Source: Nocardia yamanashiensis NBRC 100130 (lineage in GTDB: Bacteria > Actinomycetota > Actinomycetes > Mycobacteriales > Mycobacteriaceae). Taken from it: a DNA stretch of 64,000 nucleotides. The stretch is from positions 335,958 to 399,957 of the forward strand of contig NZ_BDCD01000016.1 of the NCBI RefSeq assembly GCF_001613325.1. The letters are read 5' to 3'. A program made the position numbers and the translations under genes. Positions 26,394 to 35,487 of the stretch are shown piece after piece (within the stretch, counting starts at the first letter, position 1; the number at the start of each line of letters is the position of its first letter). The notes under the pieces are model-generated. The model worked only from the letters and a program-made list of their open reading frames with translations, did no database searches and had not been told where the DNA came from.

Positions 26394-27648
26394 ACAGCGG
26401 CTCGAAGTGCTTGCCGGGCAGCGCGTTCCGGTAGGTGCGGGCTACCAGCGCCGAACGCAGATACCACAGGCCCGAGGGCTGGGACGGATCGAAGCCGGTG
26501 AGCTGGCCGATCCGTTTCAGCCGGTAGTCGACCGTATTGATGTGCACACTCAGGGCGCGTGCCGTGCGGCGGCGGTTGAGGTCGTGGCCGATGTGGCGGC
26601 GCAGGGTCTCCAGCAGTTCCGGGTACTCGTCCAGCGGGTCCAGCAGTGAACCCAGGTATTCGCGGCCGGGGCCGGGGCGGGTGAGCTGGTATTCCATGGC
26701 GAGATCGTCGAACCGGTACAGGCCCGGCGTGCACTCGAGGCGGTGCACCATGTCCAGCAGTTCGTGCGCCCGCTCCGCGCCGTCGGGGATGCCGGCGGTT
26801 TCGGTGTGCATGACGGTGGCGGTGATGGAAACCTGTGCGGCGGTGGACAATCCGTCGAGGAAGGCTTCCAGGTCGGTGGCGGCCGGGTCCGAATCCGGTA
26901 GTAGCACGGTGCCGCCGTCCGAGCCCAGCAGCGACAGGGCGCGGCCCGCGCTTCGCCGGGCCAGTTCCGATTGGATCCGCCGCAGCTTGCGCCGCGCCAC
27001 CACGCTGCCGTCCACGCTGGTGTCGCTCTCGCCCGGATGCGCCGGAATGCTCAGGGCCAGTACGTAATACGCGCCGTCGATCTGCACGCCGCCCGCGCGC
27101 GCCATGGTCGAGGTGGAATGCCCGGCCAGCAGTGCCGAGGTCACCGTGTGCACGGCGCTGTGGTGTTCGGCCGCCACCGCGCGGTGCTCGCGGACATAGG
27201 CGACGGCGAACGCCGAATCGATGGTGGCGAGCACTTCGAGCAGCCGCCGGGCCGTGACCGCCACGCGCGCATAGTCGTCCGGGGTGGCGGTGCCCAGGAT
27301 CAGGTCGAAGCCGCGCGCGAAACCGTCGTGCACCGCGCGGTGAATGGTCCCGATCGGGATGCCCTCGCGCGCCCAGTCCGCGCCGGCGCGCTGCAGACGC
27401 TCGATCTTGGCGGTGACGTCCCGGCCCTCCAGCACGCCCGTGGCCAGTTCGAGGCAGGTCCGGGTCACCACCGTCACCTCGCCGCGCAGGGCATCGCCGG
27501 GCAGGGTGCCGCAGGGGGCGACATGGGCGGCGAAATGGTCCACCAGTTGCCGCGACAAGCCCCGGACATCGTGCAGGGGAGTCGAAATGGCCTGAACCGC
27601 GGGCTCGTTGGTGAGCTGGGCTGATCCGGAATACATAGGTGCGCTCAT
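26386..27648 (-). CDS. PucR/CdaR-type transcriptional regulator
   Basis: A 420-residue regulator. The C-terminal PucR-type helix-turn-helix is clear (HDLNRRRTARALSVHINTVDYRLKRIGQLTGFD). The middle is a degenerate GGDEF-like/linker region, and the N-terminus is a helical sensor-like domain of the RsbR/DUF type common in actinobacterial PucR proteins. The ATG at 27648 gives MSAPMYSG. A perfect 7-2-7 palindrome lies 25 bp upstream and may be its own operator. It is convergent to the lipase pair and might control them, but nothing in the sequence proves this. Confidence 0.88.
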   Translation of the reverse strand: MSAPMYSGSAQLTNEPAVQAISTPLHDVRGLSRQLVDHFAAHVAPCGTLPGDALRGEVTVVTRTCLELATGVLEGRDVTAKIERLQRAGADWAREGIPIGTIHRAVHDGFARGFDLILGTATPDDYARVAVTARRLLEVLATIDSAFAVAYVREHRAVAAEHHSAVHTVTSALLAGHSTSTMARAGGVQIDGAYYVLALSIPAHPGESDTSVDGSVVARRKLRRIQSELARRSAGRALSLLGSDGGTVLLPDSDPAATDLEAFLDGLSTAAQVSITATVMHTETAGIPDGAERAHELLDMVHRLECTPGLYRFDDLAMEYQLTRPGPGREYLGSLLDPLDEYPELLETLRRHIGHDLNRRRTARALSVHINTVDYRLKRIGQLTGFDPSQPSGLWYLRSALVARTYRNALPGKHFEPLFT

Positions 27649-27672
27649 ATCGACTCCACTACACAATTTCAG

Positions 27673-27688
27673 GGAACGCCTGCGTTCC
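27673..27688. promoter_or_regulatory. Palindrome upstream of the PucR gene
   Basis: GGAACGC-CT-GCGTTCC (7-bp perfect arms) lies 25 bp upstream of the PucR start. It is flanked by a wider repeat, CCACTACA (27656-27663) with TGTAGTGG (27703-27710). Either could be a regulator site or a leader hairpin. Confidence 0.45.
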
Positions 27689-27742
27689 TACTGGAGCGTA
27701 ACTGTAGTGGGGGCGAATCCGGGTGGCAATCAACCGAAAAGA

Positions 27743-28198
27743 TCACTTGTGCAGGTCGCAGCTCCCGTCGCAGAACGGGGCATTGGCGGTTCGCCCGCAG
27801 CGGCAGGCCGCCATCCGGGTCTCGCGGACGACGCGGGGCGCACCCTCGGAATCCTTGTCGGACAGGGAAAGCCGCAGGTCACCGCGTAGCAGCAGGGGGC
27901 CGCCCGGCCACGGCACCACGGTCGTCACCGTCTCGGGCTGCTCTGCCGGGCCGGTTTCCGGGACGTAGTGCAGCGCCCCGCTGGGGCAGCGCCGGATCAC
28001 CTCGGCCACCCGGTCCGCGGTGGCCTGCTCCGGCTGGATCCACGGCCGCTTGGCGGTATCGAACACCTCGGGCAGGCCGCGCACGCATTCCGCGAAATGC
28101 ACGCAGCGGGTGGCGTCGTAATAGACGGTGACGGCGTGAGCGGTGTAGGCGCGGCCGGGAGGTGTGTCCGCGCCAGAAACGGACTGGTCAGCGTTCAT
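27743..28198 (-). CDS. Ferredoxin-like and CDGSH iron-sulfur fusion protein
   Basis: A 151-residue cytoplasmic iron-sulfur protein. The N-terminal half is a divergent 4Fe-4S mono-cluster domain (DATRCVHFAECVRGLPEVFD, with RRCPSGAL near residue 70). The C-terminal half is a CDGSH-type 2Fe-2S domain (CRCGRTANAPFCDGSC), with its three Cys and, in place of the canonical His, a residue to be checked in FCDGSC-DLHK. Fusion of the two is common in actinobacteria; the role is probably electron transfer. The ATG at 28198 is divergent from the LuxR-type ATPase regulator (75-bp gap). Confidence 0.9.
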   Translation of the reverse strand: MNADQSVSGADTPPGRAYTAHAVTVYYDATRCVHFAECVRGLPEVFDTAKRPWIQPEQATADRVAEVIRRCPSGALHYVPETGPAEQPETVTTVVPWPGGPLLLRGDLRLSLSDKDSEGAPRVVRETRMAACRCGRTANAPFCDGSCDLHK

Positions 28199-28273
28199 TC
28201 TCAAACCGTACGCCGGGTGCGGAGCGGACGCGGGTTGCGCACGGGCGAAGTCGCGGTCGGGCATGATCGCAAG

Positions 28274-31141
28274 GTGGTGAAGCGTCCCGGCAGTAGCGTT
28301 CTGATCGGCCGAGCCCCGGAAGTGGGGGTGCTGCTCGATGCCGTCGGCGATCCCGGCGTGTCGGCCGTGCTGGTGGCCGGGGAGGCCGGGATCGGGAAAT
28401 CGCGGCTGGTCGCCGAGTTCACCGCGCGGCTCGGTGCGCGGCCGCTGGTCCTGACCGGGCGCTGCCCCGAATTCGGCTCGGCGGGCGTGCCCTTCGCGCC
28501 CTTCCTCGCCGTCATGCGCGCCCTGCTGCGGGAACTCGGGGTCGATGGTCTGGCCGCGCTGCTGCCGCCCCGCCCCGCACTGGCGAACTGGTTGCCGCGG
28601 TTGGCGCTGCGAACCGGCGGGACCGGAGCGTTCGATCGTGTGCGCCTGTTCGGTGAGATCCTGACCGTGCTGGAACACCTCGCCGCGATCCGGCCCGCGG
28701 TGCTGGTGCTGGAGGACCTGCACTGGGCCGACGACGCGACCCGCGATCTGCTGACCTTCCTGGTGGCCAATCTCTCCGGCGAGGACGGGGTGCTGGTCGG
28801 GACGTATCGAGCGGAAGCCGCCGGACCGTTTCGCGGACTGGTGGGCGAGATGCGCCGCAACCCCGGTGTCCGCGTCGTCGAACTGGCCACCCTGACGCGG
28901 CACGAAGTGGGGCGTCAGCTCGCGGCGCTGCTCGAGCGTGAGCCCGAACCATCGCTGATCACAACGGTTTTCGAACGCAGCGGCGGCAACCCGCTCTTCG
29001 TCGAAGCCTTGGGAGCCGATCCGGATCGAATGCCGGTCGGCATCAGCGATCTCCTCCTCGGATTCCTGTCCGGAGTCTCCGAAGACGCCCGGACCGTACT
29101 GCGCACAGCCGCCGTCATCGGATCCCCGATCCGCCACGAACTGCTCATCGTCGCAACGGAACTCCCTGCTGTTCAGCTCAATCCCGCCATCCGTCAAACC
29201 GTCGACCGTCAACTCCTCCTCACCACCGAAACCGGCTACGAATTCCGGCACGCGCTGATCCGACGGGCAATCTACGAGGACCTGCTGCCCGCTGAACGCA
29301 CCCAGATCCACGCCCGCCTGGCCGACTGCCTCGCCGCCGACGAATCTGCCACCGGCCGAACGGAACTCGCTCGCCACGCGGCCGCCGCCGGCGACACCGA
29401 ACAAGCCCTCACCGCCTACTGGGCCGCAGCCCGAGCCGTCACCGCCCCTCCGGAACGCCTGCACCTCCTCGAACAAGTACGAGACCTCTGGGATGCGGTC
29501 CCCGGAGCGGAAGCGCTGGTCGGCATCACGAAAACGCGACTGCTGGAAGACATCCTCGAAGACGCGATCGCCTCGGGCGCGACAGGTCAGGGCCTGGCCG
29601 CGGTCGACGCAGCCCTCGAACTGGCCGCCCGGAACCCCACGGCCGCGCCGGATCCGCTGCACCTTGCCGCCCTGCATCGCCGCCGCGCCGGTCTCCTCGG
29701 CTACGACGGTCGCGACCCCGGCCCGGATCTGCTGCGCGCCCTGGAACTCTCGGCCGAATCGCCGGCCGGTCTCGAACGTGCGGAGACACTGTCTCTCTCC
29801 GCCGCCACCCGGGTATTCGGCGGCAATGCGACAGGCGCCGCGGAACACGCCGCCGCCGCACTCGAAATCGCCGAACGGCTCGGAGCCCACGCACTGATCG
29901 CCCGCAACCACGCGTACCTCGGGCTGGCATCGGCCGACCGAATCGACACGGCCTTGCGGCATTTCGCCGCCGCCTATATCGCCGCCGAAGCCGGCGAGAA
30001 GGTCGAGTCCGCTGCGAACGAACCGAACGTGGTTGTGCGCGGCTCGGCTCCCGGCGACCCCGGCGTGGTTCTCGAAATCGCGACGTGGGAAGCAGCTGTC
30101 CTACAGGTGCACGGCCGCTATGACGCCGCTATCGAGACCGTCCATCGTGGATTGCGGGCCGCCCGCGATTCCTTCCGCACGTCGCCCATCCTGTTGGTCC
30201 GGTGGACTCAATGCCTGACCGCATCGGGACGCTGGGATGAGGCGCGCGACGCGGTGGATCCGGCCGAATTCGACCGGCTGCCGCCGTTGACCCGGGCTGC
30301 CCTGCTGCTGTGCTATGCCGAAATCGACCTGGCGCGAGGTAGTTTCGACAGCGCGCGAGCCCAATCCGTCATGGTCGGTCATCTGCTGGGGGACGGGGCC
30401 TGGGCCGCCGCGTATCGGCTGCGGCATATTGCCCTCGAATGCCGCTTGGCACTGGAATGCGCTGAGCCGGACCGGGCCGGTCGGATCCTGAACGGTGATA
30501 CTTTCCTTGGGCCGGTGACGCTTTCGGCGCATCCGCACGAGGCATGGCCGGTGCTGGTGTTAGCGGGGCGGCTGCGGGAGCCGCCGGAAACACTCTCGGC
30601 CGCGGCGCGAACATTGCCGGTCAGCTCGGCTGTGGACGCGGCGCATCGAGCGATGTTCGAGGCGTATTCGGCCGGTACGACCGAGCATTGGGCGGCGGCG
30701 GTGCACGCCTGGCGGGAGTTGGCTCAGCCGTACGAGGAATCGGTCAGCTTGCTGGCTGCGGCGGAAGCCGCTGTGGCGCAAGGAGATCGTGACGCCGCGA
30801 CCCGGGCCGTGCGCGGTGCCGTGGAGTTGGCGGGCGGACTGGGAGCACAGCCGCTGCTCGACGCTGCCGAACGGCTGAGTCGCCGTGCCCGGCTGGCGGT
30901 CGATGCCGCGGTTCCGGACGCGACTGCGCGGCCATCCGGCGGATTCGGTCTCACGGCACGTGAGCTGGAGGTTTTGCGGCTGGTCGCGCGGGGGATGAGT
31001 AATCGGGCGGTGGCGGGGGAGTTGTTCATCAGCGCCAATACCGCGGGCGTGCACGTGTCGAGGATTCTGGGCAAGCTCGGGGTTGGCACGCGGACCGAGG
31101 CGGCGGCTTTCGCCTATGCGAACGGGTTGCTGGACGATTGA
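28274..31141 (+). CDS. Large ATP-binding LuxR-family regulator (LAL)
   Basis: A 955-residue regulator. The N-terminal AAA-type ATPase has Walker A GEAGIGKS (residues 36-43) and Walker B VLVLEDLHWAD. The long middle part is TPR-like and helical, and the C-terminal LuxR helix-turn-helix is typical (LTARELEVLRLVARGMSNRAVAGEL, followed by SRILGKLGV). The length matches LAL/MalT-type activators. The start is one of two tandem GTGs (28274, 28277), as the frame upstream runs through the divergent gene. Neighbours are the ferredoxin-CDGSH gene (divergent) and an SDR (40 bp downstream, probably co-transcribed). Inducer and targets are unknown. Confidence 0.92.
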   Translation: MVKRPGSSVLIGRAPEVGVLLDAVGDPGVSAVLVAGEAGIGKSRLVAEFTARLGARPLVLTGRCPEFGSAGVPFAPFLAVMRALLRELGVDGLAALLPPRPALANWLPRLALRTGGTGAFDRVRLFGEILTVLEHLAAIRPAVLVLEDLHWADDATRDLLTFLVANLSGEDGVLVGTYRAEAAGPFRGLVGEMRRNPGVRVVELATLTRHEVGRQLAALLEREPEPSLITTVFERSGGNPLFVEALGADPDRMPVGISDLLLGFLSGVSEDARTVLRTAAVIGSPIRHELLIVATELPAVQLNPAIRQTVDRQLLLTTETGYEFRHALIRRAIYEDLLPAERTQIHARLADCLAADESATGRTELARHAAAAGDTEQALTAYWAAARAVTAPPERLHLLEQVRDLWDAVPGAEALVGITKTRLLEDILEDAIASGATGQGLAAVDAALELAARNPTAAPDPLHLAALHRRRAGLLGYDGRDPGPDLLRALELSAESPAGLERAETLSLSAATRVFGGNATGAAEHAAAALEIAERLGAHALIARNHAYLGLASADRIDTALRHFAAAYIAAEAGEKVESAANEPNVVVRGSAPGDPGVVLEIATWEAAVLQVHGRYDAAIETVHRGLRAARDSFRTSPILLVRWTQCLTASGRWDEARDAVDPAEFDRLPPLTRAALLLCYAEIDLARGSFDSARAQSVMVGHLLGDGAWAAAYRLRHIALECRLALECAEPDRAGRILNGDTFLGPVTLSAHPHEAWPVLVLAGRLREPPETLSAAARTLPVSSAVDAAHRAMFEAYSAGTTEHWAAAVHAWRELAQPYEESVSLLAAAEAAVAQGDRDAATRAVRGAVELAGGLGAQPLLDAAERLSRRARLAVDAAVPDATARPSGGFGLTARELEVLRLVARGMSNRAVAGELFISANTAGVHVSRILGKLGVGTRTEAAAFAYANGLLDD

Positions 31142-31181
31142 ACGGTGGTACGTGGCAAGCTGGGTGCATGGTGATCTTGAA

Positions 31182-31919
31182 ATGAGCCGGGGCGTGCTGG
31201 TGACGGGCGCGTCACGGGGGATCGGGCGAGCCATCGCGACCATGTTCGCCGAACTCGGTGATCAGGTCGCCGTGCACTATTCGTCGCGGCGGGAAGCGGC
31301 CGAGGAGACGCTGCACGGGCTGCCGGGGGAGGGGCATGTGCTCATCGGCGGCGATATTTCCGATCCGGCGGGGGCGGCGGCGGTGGTCGATACCGCCGTC
31401 GCGGCGCTGGGGACCGTGCACGTGCTGGTGAACAATGCGGCGGTCAACCTGCCCAGTCCGGTGGCGTCGACGGATTACCGAGAATGGCAACGGGTTTGGC
31501 GGCAGACCGTCGACGTCAATTTGCTCGGCACCGCCAACGTCAGTTTTCTGGTCGCGAAACACATGATCGAGCGCGGCCTTCCGGGGCGGATCGTCAATAT
31601 CGGCTCCCGCGGCGCGTTCCGCGGCGAACCCGACCATCCCGCCTACGGTGCGACCAAGGCGGCGGTACACGCCCTGGGCCAATCCCTCGCGGCCGGTCTC
31701 GCACCCCACGGCATCGCGGTCGCCTCGGTCGCACCCGGTTTCGTCGCCACCGAACGCGTGGCCGACCGGGTCACCGACCAGGTTCGCGCCCAAAGCCCCT
31801 TCGGCCGCGTCGCCGCACCCGCCGAAATCGCCGCCGCCGTCCGCTATCTCGCCTCCCCGGAAGCGCAATGGAGTTCCGGTGCGGTCCTGGACGTGAACGG
31901 CGCCTCCTACCTGCACTGA
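31182..31919 (+). CDS. SDR-family oxidoreductase
   Basis: A 245-residue classical short-chain dehydrogenase/reductase. The cofactor motif is TGASRGIGRA, followed by VNNAA, the Ser in VNIGSRG, and YGATK as the Tyr/Lys pair, ending in VLDVNGASYLH. It resembles 3-oxoacyl-ACP-reductase-like enzymes, but the substrate is open. The ATG at 31182 follows TTGAA with no strong ribosome site. It lies 40 bp after the LAL regulator on the same strand. Confidence 0.87.
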   Translation: MSRGVLVTGASRGIGRAIATMFAELGDQVAVHYSSRREAAEETLHGLPGEGHVLIGGDISDPAGAAAVVDTAVAALGTVHVLVNNAAVNLPSPVASTDYREWQRVWRQTVDVNLLGTANVSFLVAKHMIERGLPGRIVNIGSRGAFRGEPDHPAYGATKAAVHALGQSLAAGLAPHGIAVASVAPGFVATERVADRVTDQVRAQSPFGRVAAPAEIAAAVRYLASPEAQWSSGAVLDVNGASYLH

Positions 31920-31989
31920 TCACGAACTCTGTACGCTCGCGAACGAACCTGCGGCCCGGGTGCCGCTCGTTCGAGCCGAAGGAGCCCCC

Positions 31990-32835
31990 GTGACCGGTGC
32001 CACCACTCGCCCGAGATCCGCGGACAATGCCGCCCGCCTGCTGGCCGGCCTCGCGGTCGGCCTCGCCGTGGCCTTCGTGCTGGCCCCGGCCAGGTTGGCG
32101 GCGCGCGGATCCACCGGCGACTTCGCCGATGAAAGCGATCTGCGTACCGCTTTTCGCGCCGCGTTCGCGGACTACTGGCGCTCCGGGAAGCGGGACTTAA
32201 ACCCCGCGCTTCAGCAGATTGTCGACTATTGGTTTCGCTACCACCTGGTCAAGGCGGTGGTCGCGGCGATCCTGCTGGCGGTATTGGCCAGACTCGCGCT
32301 GCTGCTGTGGCGCTCGTTCCTCGCCGCGGCCCCCGACACCGGCGGCACCACGGCGCTCGCCGCCGGAGCGACCGTCACCACGTTGCTGTCCCTGTTCTCC
32401 ACGGTTCTGCTGATGGCCAATATCCAAGGCATGATCGCGCCCTTCGCCTCCCTGCTCCCCATGCTCACCAGCGGGCCCTCCGATCCCGAAACCGCTACGG
32501 TGCGAGCACAAATCACGCAATACCTGACCGATTACCCCGCCAACGGCACCCCGCCCGCCCTGGACGTGATGATCAGCGATTTCGCGCGCTATCACGTGGC
32601 CATGGCCATCATCGCCGCCACGGTGGCCATCGCCTTCATCGCAGTGAGCATCCTGCTCTGGAAGCGCTACGCGGCAACCGATTACACCGCTCGCCGACCT
32701 CGACGGCTGCTGGCCGTCTCCGCCATCCTCTCGGCATTGCTTTCGCTCACCGCGCTGGTCGTGGTGTACGCGAACGTCACCAGCGCCGCCGACTCGCCCC
32801 CGGCCCTCGCGGCCCTGTTCGCCGGCAGCTGGTAG
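31990..32835 (+). CDS. Multi-pass membrane protein of unknown function
   Basis: A 281-residue protein with five likely membrane segments (about residues 15-34, 82-106, 118-140, 204-227 and 240-263). Between the first two is a charged loop (DFADESDLRTAFRAAFADYWRSG). No family is recognised. GTG at 31990 follows AAGGAG at 5 bases, a strong start; an ATG at 31960 would add a non-conserved-looking leader. It lies 70 bp after the SDR and almost touches the convergent TetR gene. A transport or envelope role is possible but not shown. Confidence 0.8.
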   Translation: MTGATTRPRSADNAARLLAGLAVGLAVAFVLAPARLAARGSTGDFADESDLRTAFRAAFADYWRSGKRDLNPALQQIVDYWFRYHLVKAVVAAILLAVLARLALLLWRSFLAAAPDTGGTTALAAGATVTTLLSLFSTVLLMANIQGMIAPFASLLPMLTSGPSDPETATVRAQITQYLTDYPANGTPPALDVMISDFARYHVAMAIIAATVAIAFIAVSILLWKRYAATDYTARRPRRLLAVSAILSALLSLTALVVVYANVTSAADSPPALAALFAGSW

Positions 32836-32839
32836 CGGT

Positions 32840-33472
32840 TTACCTCGAAGATGCTGTGCCGGAAGCTGATTCGGGGCGCAGGGCGCGCAGGGCGGGTGCG
32901 ATCCAGGTGGTGAGGTAGGCGCGGAGGTCAGCGCCCCGGCGGGGTGGGCGGCCCGGGTCGAGGACGAAGGATTGGACGGTGCGGAGCATGTGCTCGGCGA
33001 GTTCGTCCAGATGGGCGCTGTCGACGCCGGCTGCGTTCCAGTCGACGGCGAAGCGTTCGAGCATGGCTCGGCTGAAGGCGAGGGCGGCGTCGGAGGTGAC
33101 GCCGGCGGAGAAGGTGCCGGCGCGGCCGGGGGTGAGCAGGAGGCTGATGTAGGGGTCTTGCGGGATGCGCTCCAGGGCGTAGGCGATGCCTTCGACCACG
33201 GCTTCGGCGGGATCGCGGAAGGCGGCCAGGTGCGCGGCCAGGACGTCGAGGAAAGCGCCCGCTTCCGCCAAAGCCGTTGCGGCCAGCAGGGCATCGGCAT
33301 TGGGGAAGTAGCGGTACACCGTCTGGCGGGTGACGCCCAGCTCCCGGGCGATCTCGGCCATGGTGAAGTCCGCGCCCGAACGCTGGATCGCGGTGCGCGC
33401 GGCCGTCAGGATGCGCTCGACGGCCTCGGTGTCGTCGGCCGGGGCGGTGCCCGACCAGCCGTGCGTGCGCAT
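32840..33472 (-). CDS. TetR/AcrR-family transcriptional regulator
   Basis: A 210-residue regulator with the N-terminal helix-turn-helix ADFTMAEIARELGVTRQTVYRYFPNADALL and a helical ligand domain. It is divergent from a Ddn-like reductase gene. The gap holds a 10-12-10 inverted repeat that overlaps a good -35 element, so it probably represses that reductase and itself. The ATG at 33472 is the only good start. Confidence 0.9.
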   Translation of the reverse strand: MRTHGWSGTAPADDTEAVERILTAARTAIQRSGADFTMAEIARELGVTRQTVYRYFPNADALLAATALAEAGAFLDVLAAHLAAFRDPAEAVVEGIAYALERIPQDPYISLLLTPGRAGTFSAGVTSDAALAFSRAMLERFAVDWNAAGVDSAHLDELAEHMLRTVQSFVLDPGRPPRRGADLRAYLTTWIAPALRALRPESASGTASSR

Positions 33473-33541
33473 GGGGTGCTCCTCGGGTATCGGGTGGTTC
33501 GCGGTGACCCTACCGAGAGCGACGTTTACCCGTCACCTCTT

Positions 33542-33573
33542 GACCATACATGTCGGTAGATGTGTATGGTCAT
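33542..33573. promoter_or_regulatory. Probable TetR operator overlapping a promoter
   Basis: TGACCATACA (33542-33551) and TGTATGGTCA (33564-33573) are perfect inverted arms around 12 bp. TTGACC (33541-33546) and TATGGT (33566-33571), 19 bp apart, resemble a promoter facing the Ddn-like gene, 27 bp before its ATG. A repressor bound here would block that promoter. Confidence 0.6.
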
Positions 33574-33599
33574 GTCCTGACGTCGAACCTGGAGAGCGC

Positions 33600-34091
33600 A
33601 TGACGACCCACCCGCCCCGCCCCGCCCAACTCGATTCACCGATGCTGCCGAAGATCTTCAAATACGTTGGCAAAGCCCAGGTTTGGCTCTACCGGCGCAC
33701 CAACGGCCGGATCGGCGGCAAATGGCGGATCGGCGCCGGATTCCGCAAACCCGTCCCGACCCTGTTGCTCGAACACCGCGGCCGCAAATCCGGAATCACC
33801 TACACCACCCCCCTGCTCTACCTGGCCGACGGCGCCGACACCGTCATCGTCGCCTCCCAGGGCGGCCTCCCCAAACACCCGCAGTGGTACCACAACCTGC
33901 GCGCCCACCCCGACACCCACATCCAGGTCGGCCCCCGCCGCTACCCCGTCCACGCCACCGTCGCCGACCCCGCCCAACGCACCCGCCTATGGCCCCTGCT
34001 CCTCGACACCTACGCCGATTTCGCCACCTACCAGGCCTGGACCGACCGCGAGATCCCGGTCATCATCCTGACCCCCCTCACAGAACCCTGA
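33600..34091 (+). CDS. F420-dependent nitroreductase-family protein (Ddn-like)
   Basis: A 163-residue split-beta-barrel protein of the deazaflavin-dependent nitroreductase family. Landmarks are PTLLLEHRGRKSGITYTTPLLYL, VIVASQGGLPKHPQWYHNLRAHP and a conserved DREIPVIILTP end. Members such as mycobacterial Ddn use reduced F420 to reduce quinones or nitro compounds at the membrane. GGAGAGCGC precedes the ATG at 33600. It is divergent from the TetR gene and should be controlled by it. Downstream, after 32 bp, is an APH-like kinase. Confidence 0.9.
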   Translation: MTTHPPRPAQLDSPMLPKIFKYVGKAQVWLYRRTNGRIGGKWRIGAGFRKPVPTLLLEHRGRKSGITYTTPLLYLADGADTVIVASQGGLPKHPQWYHNLRAHPDTHIQVGPRRYPVHATVADPAQRTRLWPLLLDTYADFATYQAWTDREIPVIILTPLTEP

Positions 34092-34123
34092 ACCTCCTCC
34101 GCCTCCGGCTACCGTTGATTCCC

Positions 34124-35029
34124 GTGACGCACACCGACATCGAGGTCACCGCGGAGCTGGTCCGGGACCTACTCCGCGATCAACACCCGGATCTGGCGGA
34201 ATACCCGATACGGCTCGGCGCCCGGGGATGGGACAACCAGCTCTGGCGGATCGGCGACGACCTGGCAGTGCGTCTGCCGTGGGCGACGGACTCCGCGGAT
34301 GCACTGTTGCGCAAGGAGTTCGCGTGGCTGCCTGGTCTCGCATCGCGGCTGTCGCTGCCGGTGCCCGTTCCGCAGCGGTTCGGGGAGCCGTCCGAACTGT
34401 TTCCGCGACCTTGGATCGTGACCACGTGGGTGCCCGGTACGCCCGCCGATATCGCGCCGGTTACCCGAGGGCGGGAGGCGGCGGCCGTGCTGGCGGAGTT
34501 TCTGACGGAACTCCATTACCCTGCGCCCGAGCACGCGCCGACCGGGCGCGATCGGGGTGGGCCCTTGGCGGCGCACGCCGACGGTTTCGCGACGCTGCTC
34601 GCTTCGGCGGTCGAACATGGGGCGATATCGGATCCCGGTGCGGTCCGCGGGGTTTGGGAGGACGCCGTCGCTGCGCCGGAGTGGGACGGTCCGGCGGTGT
34701 GGCTGCATGCGGACCTGCATCCGGCCAATGTGGTGACCGCTGATGGAAATATTTGTGGCGTAATCGATTTCGGTGATCTTTGTGCGGGTGACCCGGCGTA
34801 CGATCTCGCCGCCGCGTGGATCTTGCTGCCGGACGGCGTCGCTGATGTGTTTCACGCCGGCTACCGGCATACGGTGGATGATGCGACGCTGCGGCGGGCG
34901 CGCGGGTGTGCGGTGCTGAAGGCGCTCAGTGGGATTCTGATCGGGGAGGCCGGGATCCATGGGCGGCCGGGAGGCAAAGCTACTTGGGGGCCGCCCGGTT
35001 ATGCGTCGTTGCGGCGGCTGTTGACCTAG
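34124..35029 (+). CDS. Aminoglycoside phosphotransferase-fold kinase
   Basis: A 301-residue APH-family protein. The nucleotide region includes GARGWDNQLWRIGDDLAVRLPW. The catalytic loop is WLHADLHPANVV, and the metal-binding Asp is in GVIDFGDLCAGDPAYDLA. All essential residues are present, so it should be an active small-molecule kinase. The substrate could be an aminoglycoside, a macrolide or a metabolite; sequence alone does not tell. The GTG at 34124 fits the family start (VTHTDIEVTAELVRDLL). Confidence 0.9.
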   Translation: MTHTDIEVTAELVRDLLRDQHPDLAEYPIRLGARGWDNQLWRIGDDLAVRLPWATDSADALLRKEFAWLPGLASRLSLPVPVPQRFGEPSELFPRPWIVTTWVPGTPADIAPVTRGREAAAVLAEFLTELHYPAPEHAPTGRDRGGPLAAHADGFATLLASAVEHGAISDPGAVRGVWEDAVAAPEWDGPAVWLHADLHPANVVTADGNICGVIDFGDLCAGDPAYDLAAAWILLPDGVADVFHAGYRHTVDDATLRRARGCAVLKALSGILIGEAGIHGRPGGKATWGPPGYASLRRLLT

Positions 35030-35040
35030 CCTCGGATGGT

Positions 35041-35481
35041 ATGAGTGCTGCCGGTGACACGACCGCGATTATGAACTTGATCGCAAAGTATGCGGAGTTG
35101 GTTGATGACGGGGACTTCGGGGGTGTGGGGGCGTTGTTCTCGGGTGGGGTGTTCAGAGGTGGGGGTGGGGTGGTTGGTGGGGAGGAGGTGGAGGGGATGT
35201 TGCGGGGGATGGTGATTGTTTATGAGGACGGGACGCCTCGGACGCATCATGTGACGACGAATGTCGCGGTGGAGATGGAGGGGGATGAGGCTGCGGCTCG
35301 GTCGTATTTCACGGTGTTTCAGGCGCTTCCGGAATCGCCGTTGCAGGCGATTGTGACCGGGCGTTATCGGGATCGGTTCGGGCGGGTGGAGGGGGAGTGG
35401 CGGTTTCTGGAGCGGGAGGTGGATATTCGAATGACCGGTGATTTGAGCGGGCATCTGCGTCGGAAGCCTGCGGCGGACTGA
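35041..35481 (+). CDS. SnoaL/NTF2-like protein
   Basis: A 146-residue protein of the nuclear-transport-factor-2-like fold (IMNLIAKYAELVDDGDFGGVGALFS, then RTHHVTTNVAVEM and a final RYRDRFGRVEGEWRFLEREVDIR). Related proteins are small cyclases, isomerases or dehydratases, and many lack a known substrate. Codon use is odd: long runs of GGGG and GGT, and T-ending codons, unlike the C-ending bias of its neighbours. It follows the APH-fold gene by 11 bp and is probably in the same transcript. Confidence 0.82.
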   Translation: MSAAGDTTAIMNLIAKYAELVDDGDFGGVGALFSGGVFRGGGGVVGGEEVEGMLRGMVIVYEDGTPRTHHVTTNVAVEMEGDEAAARSYFTVFQALPESPLQAIVTGRYRDRFGRVEGEWRFLEREVDIRMTGDLSGHLRRKPAAD

Positions 35482-35487
35482 GGGGCG

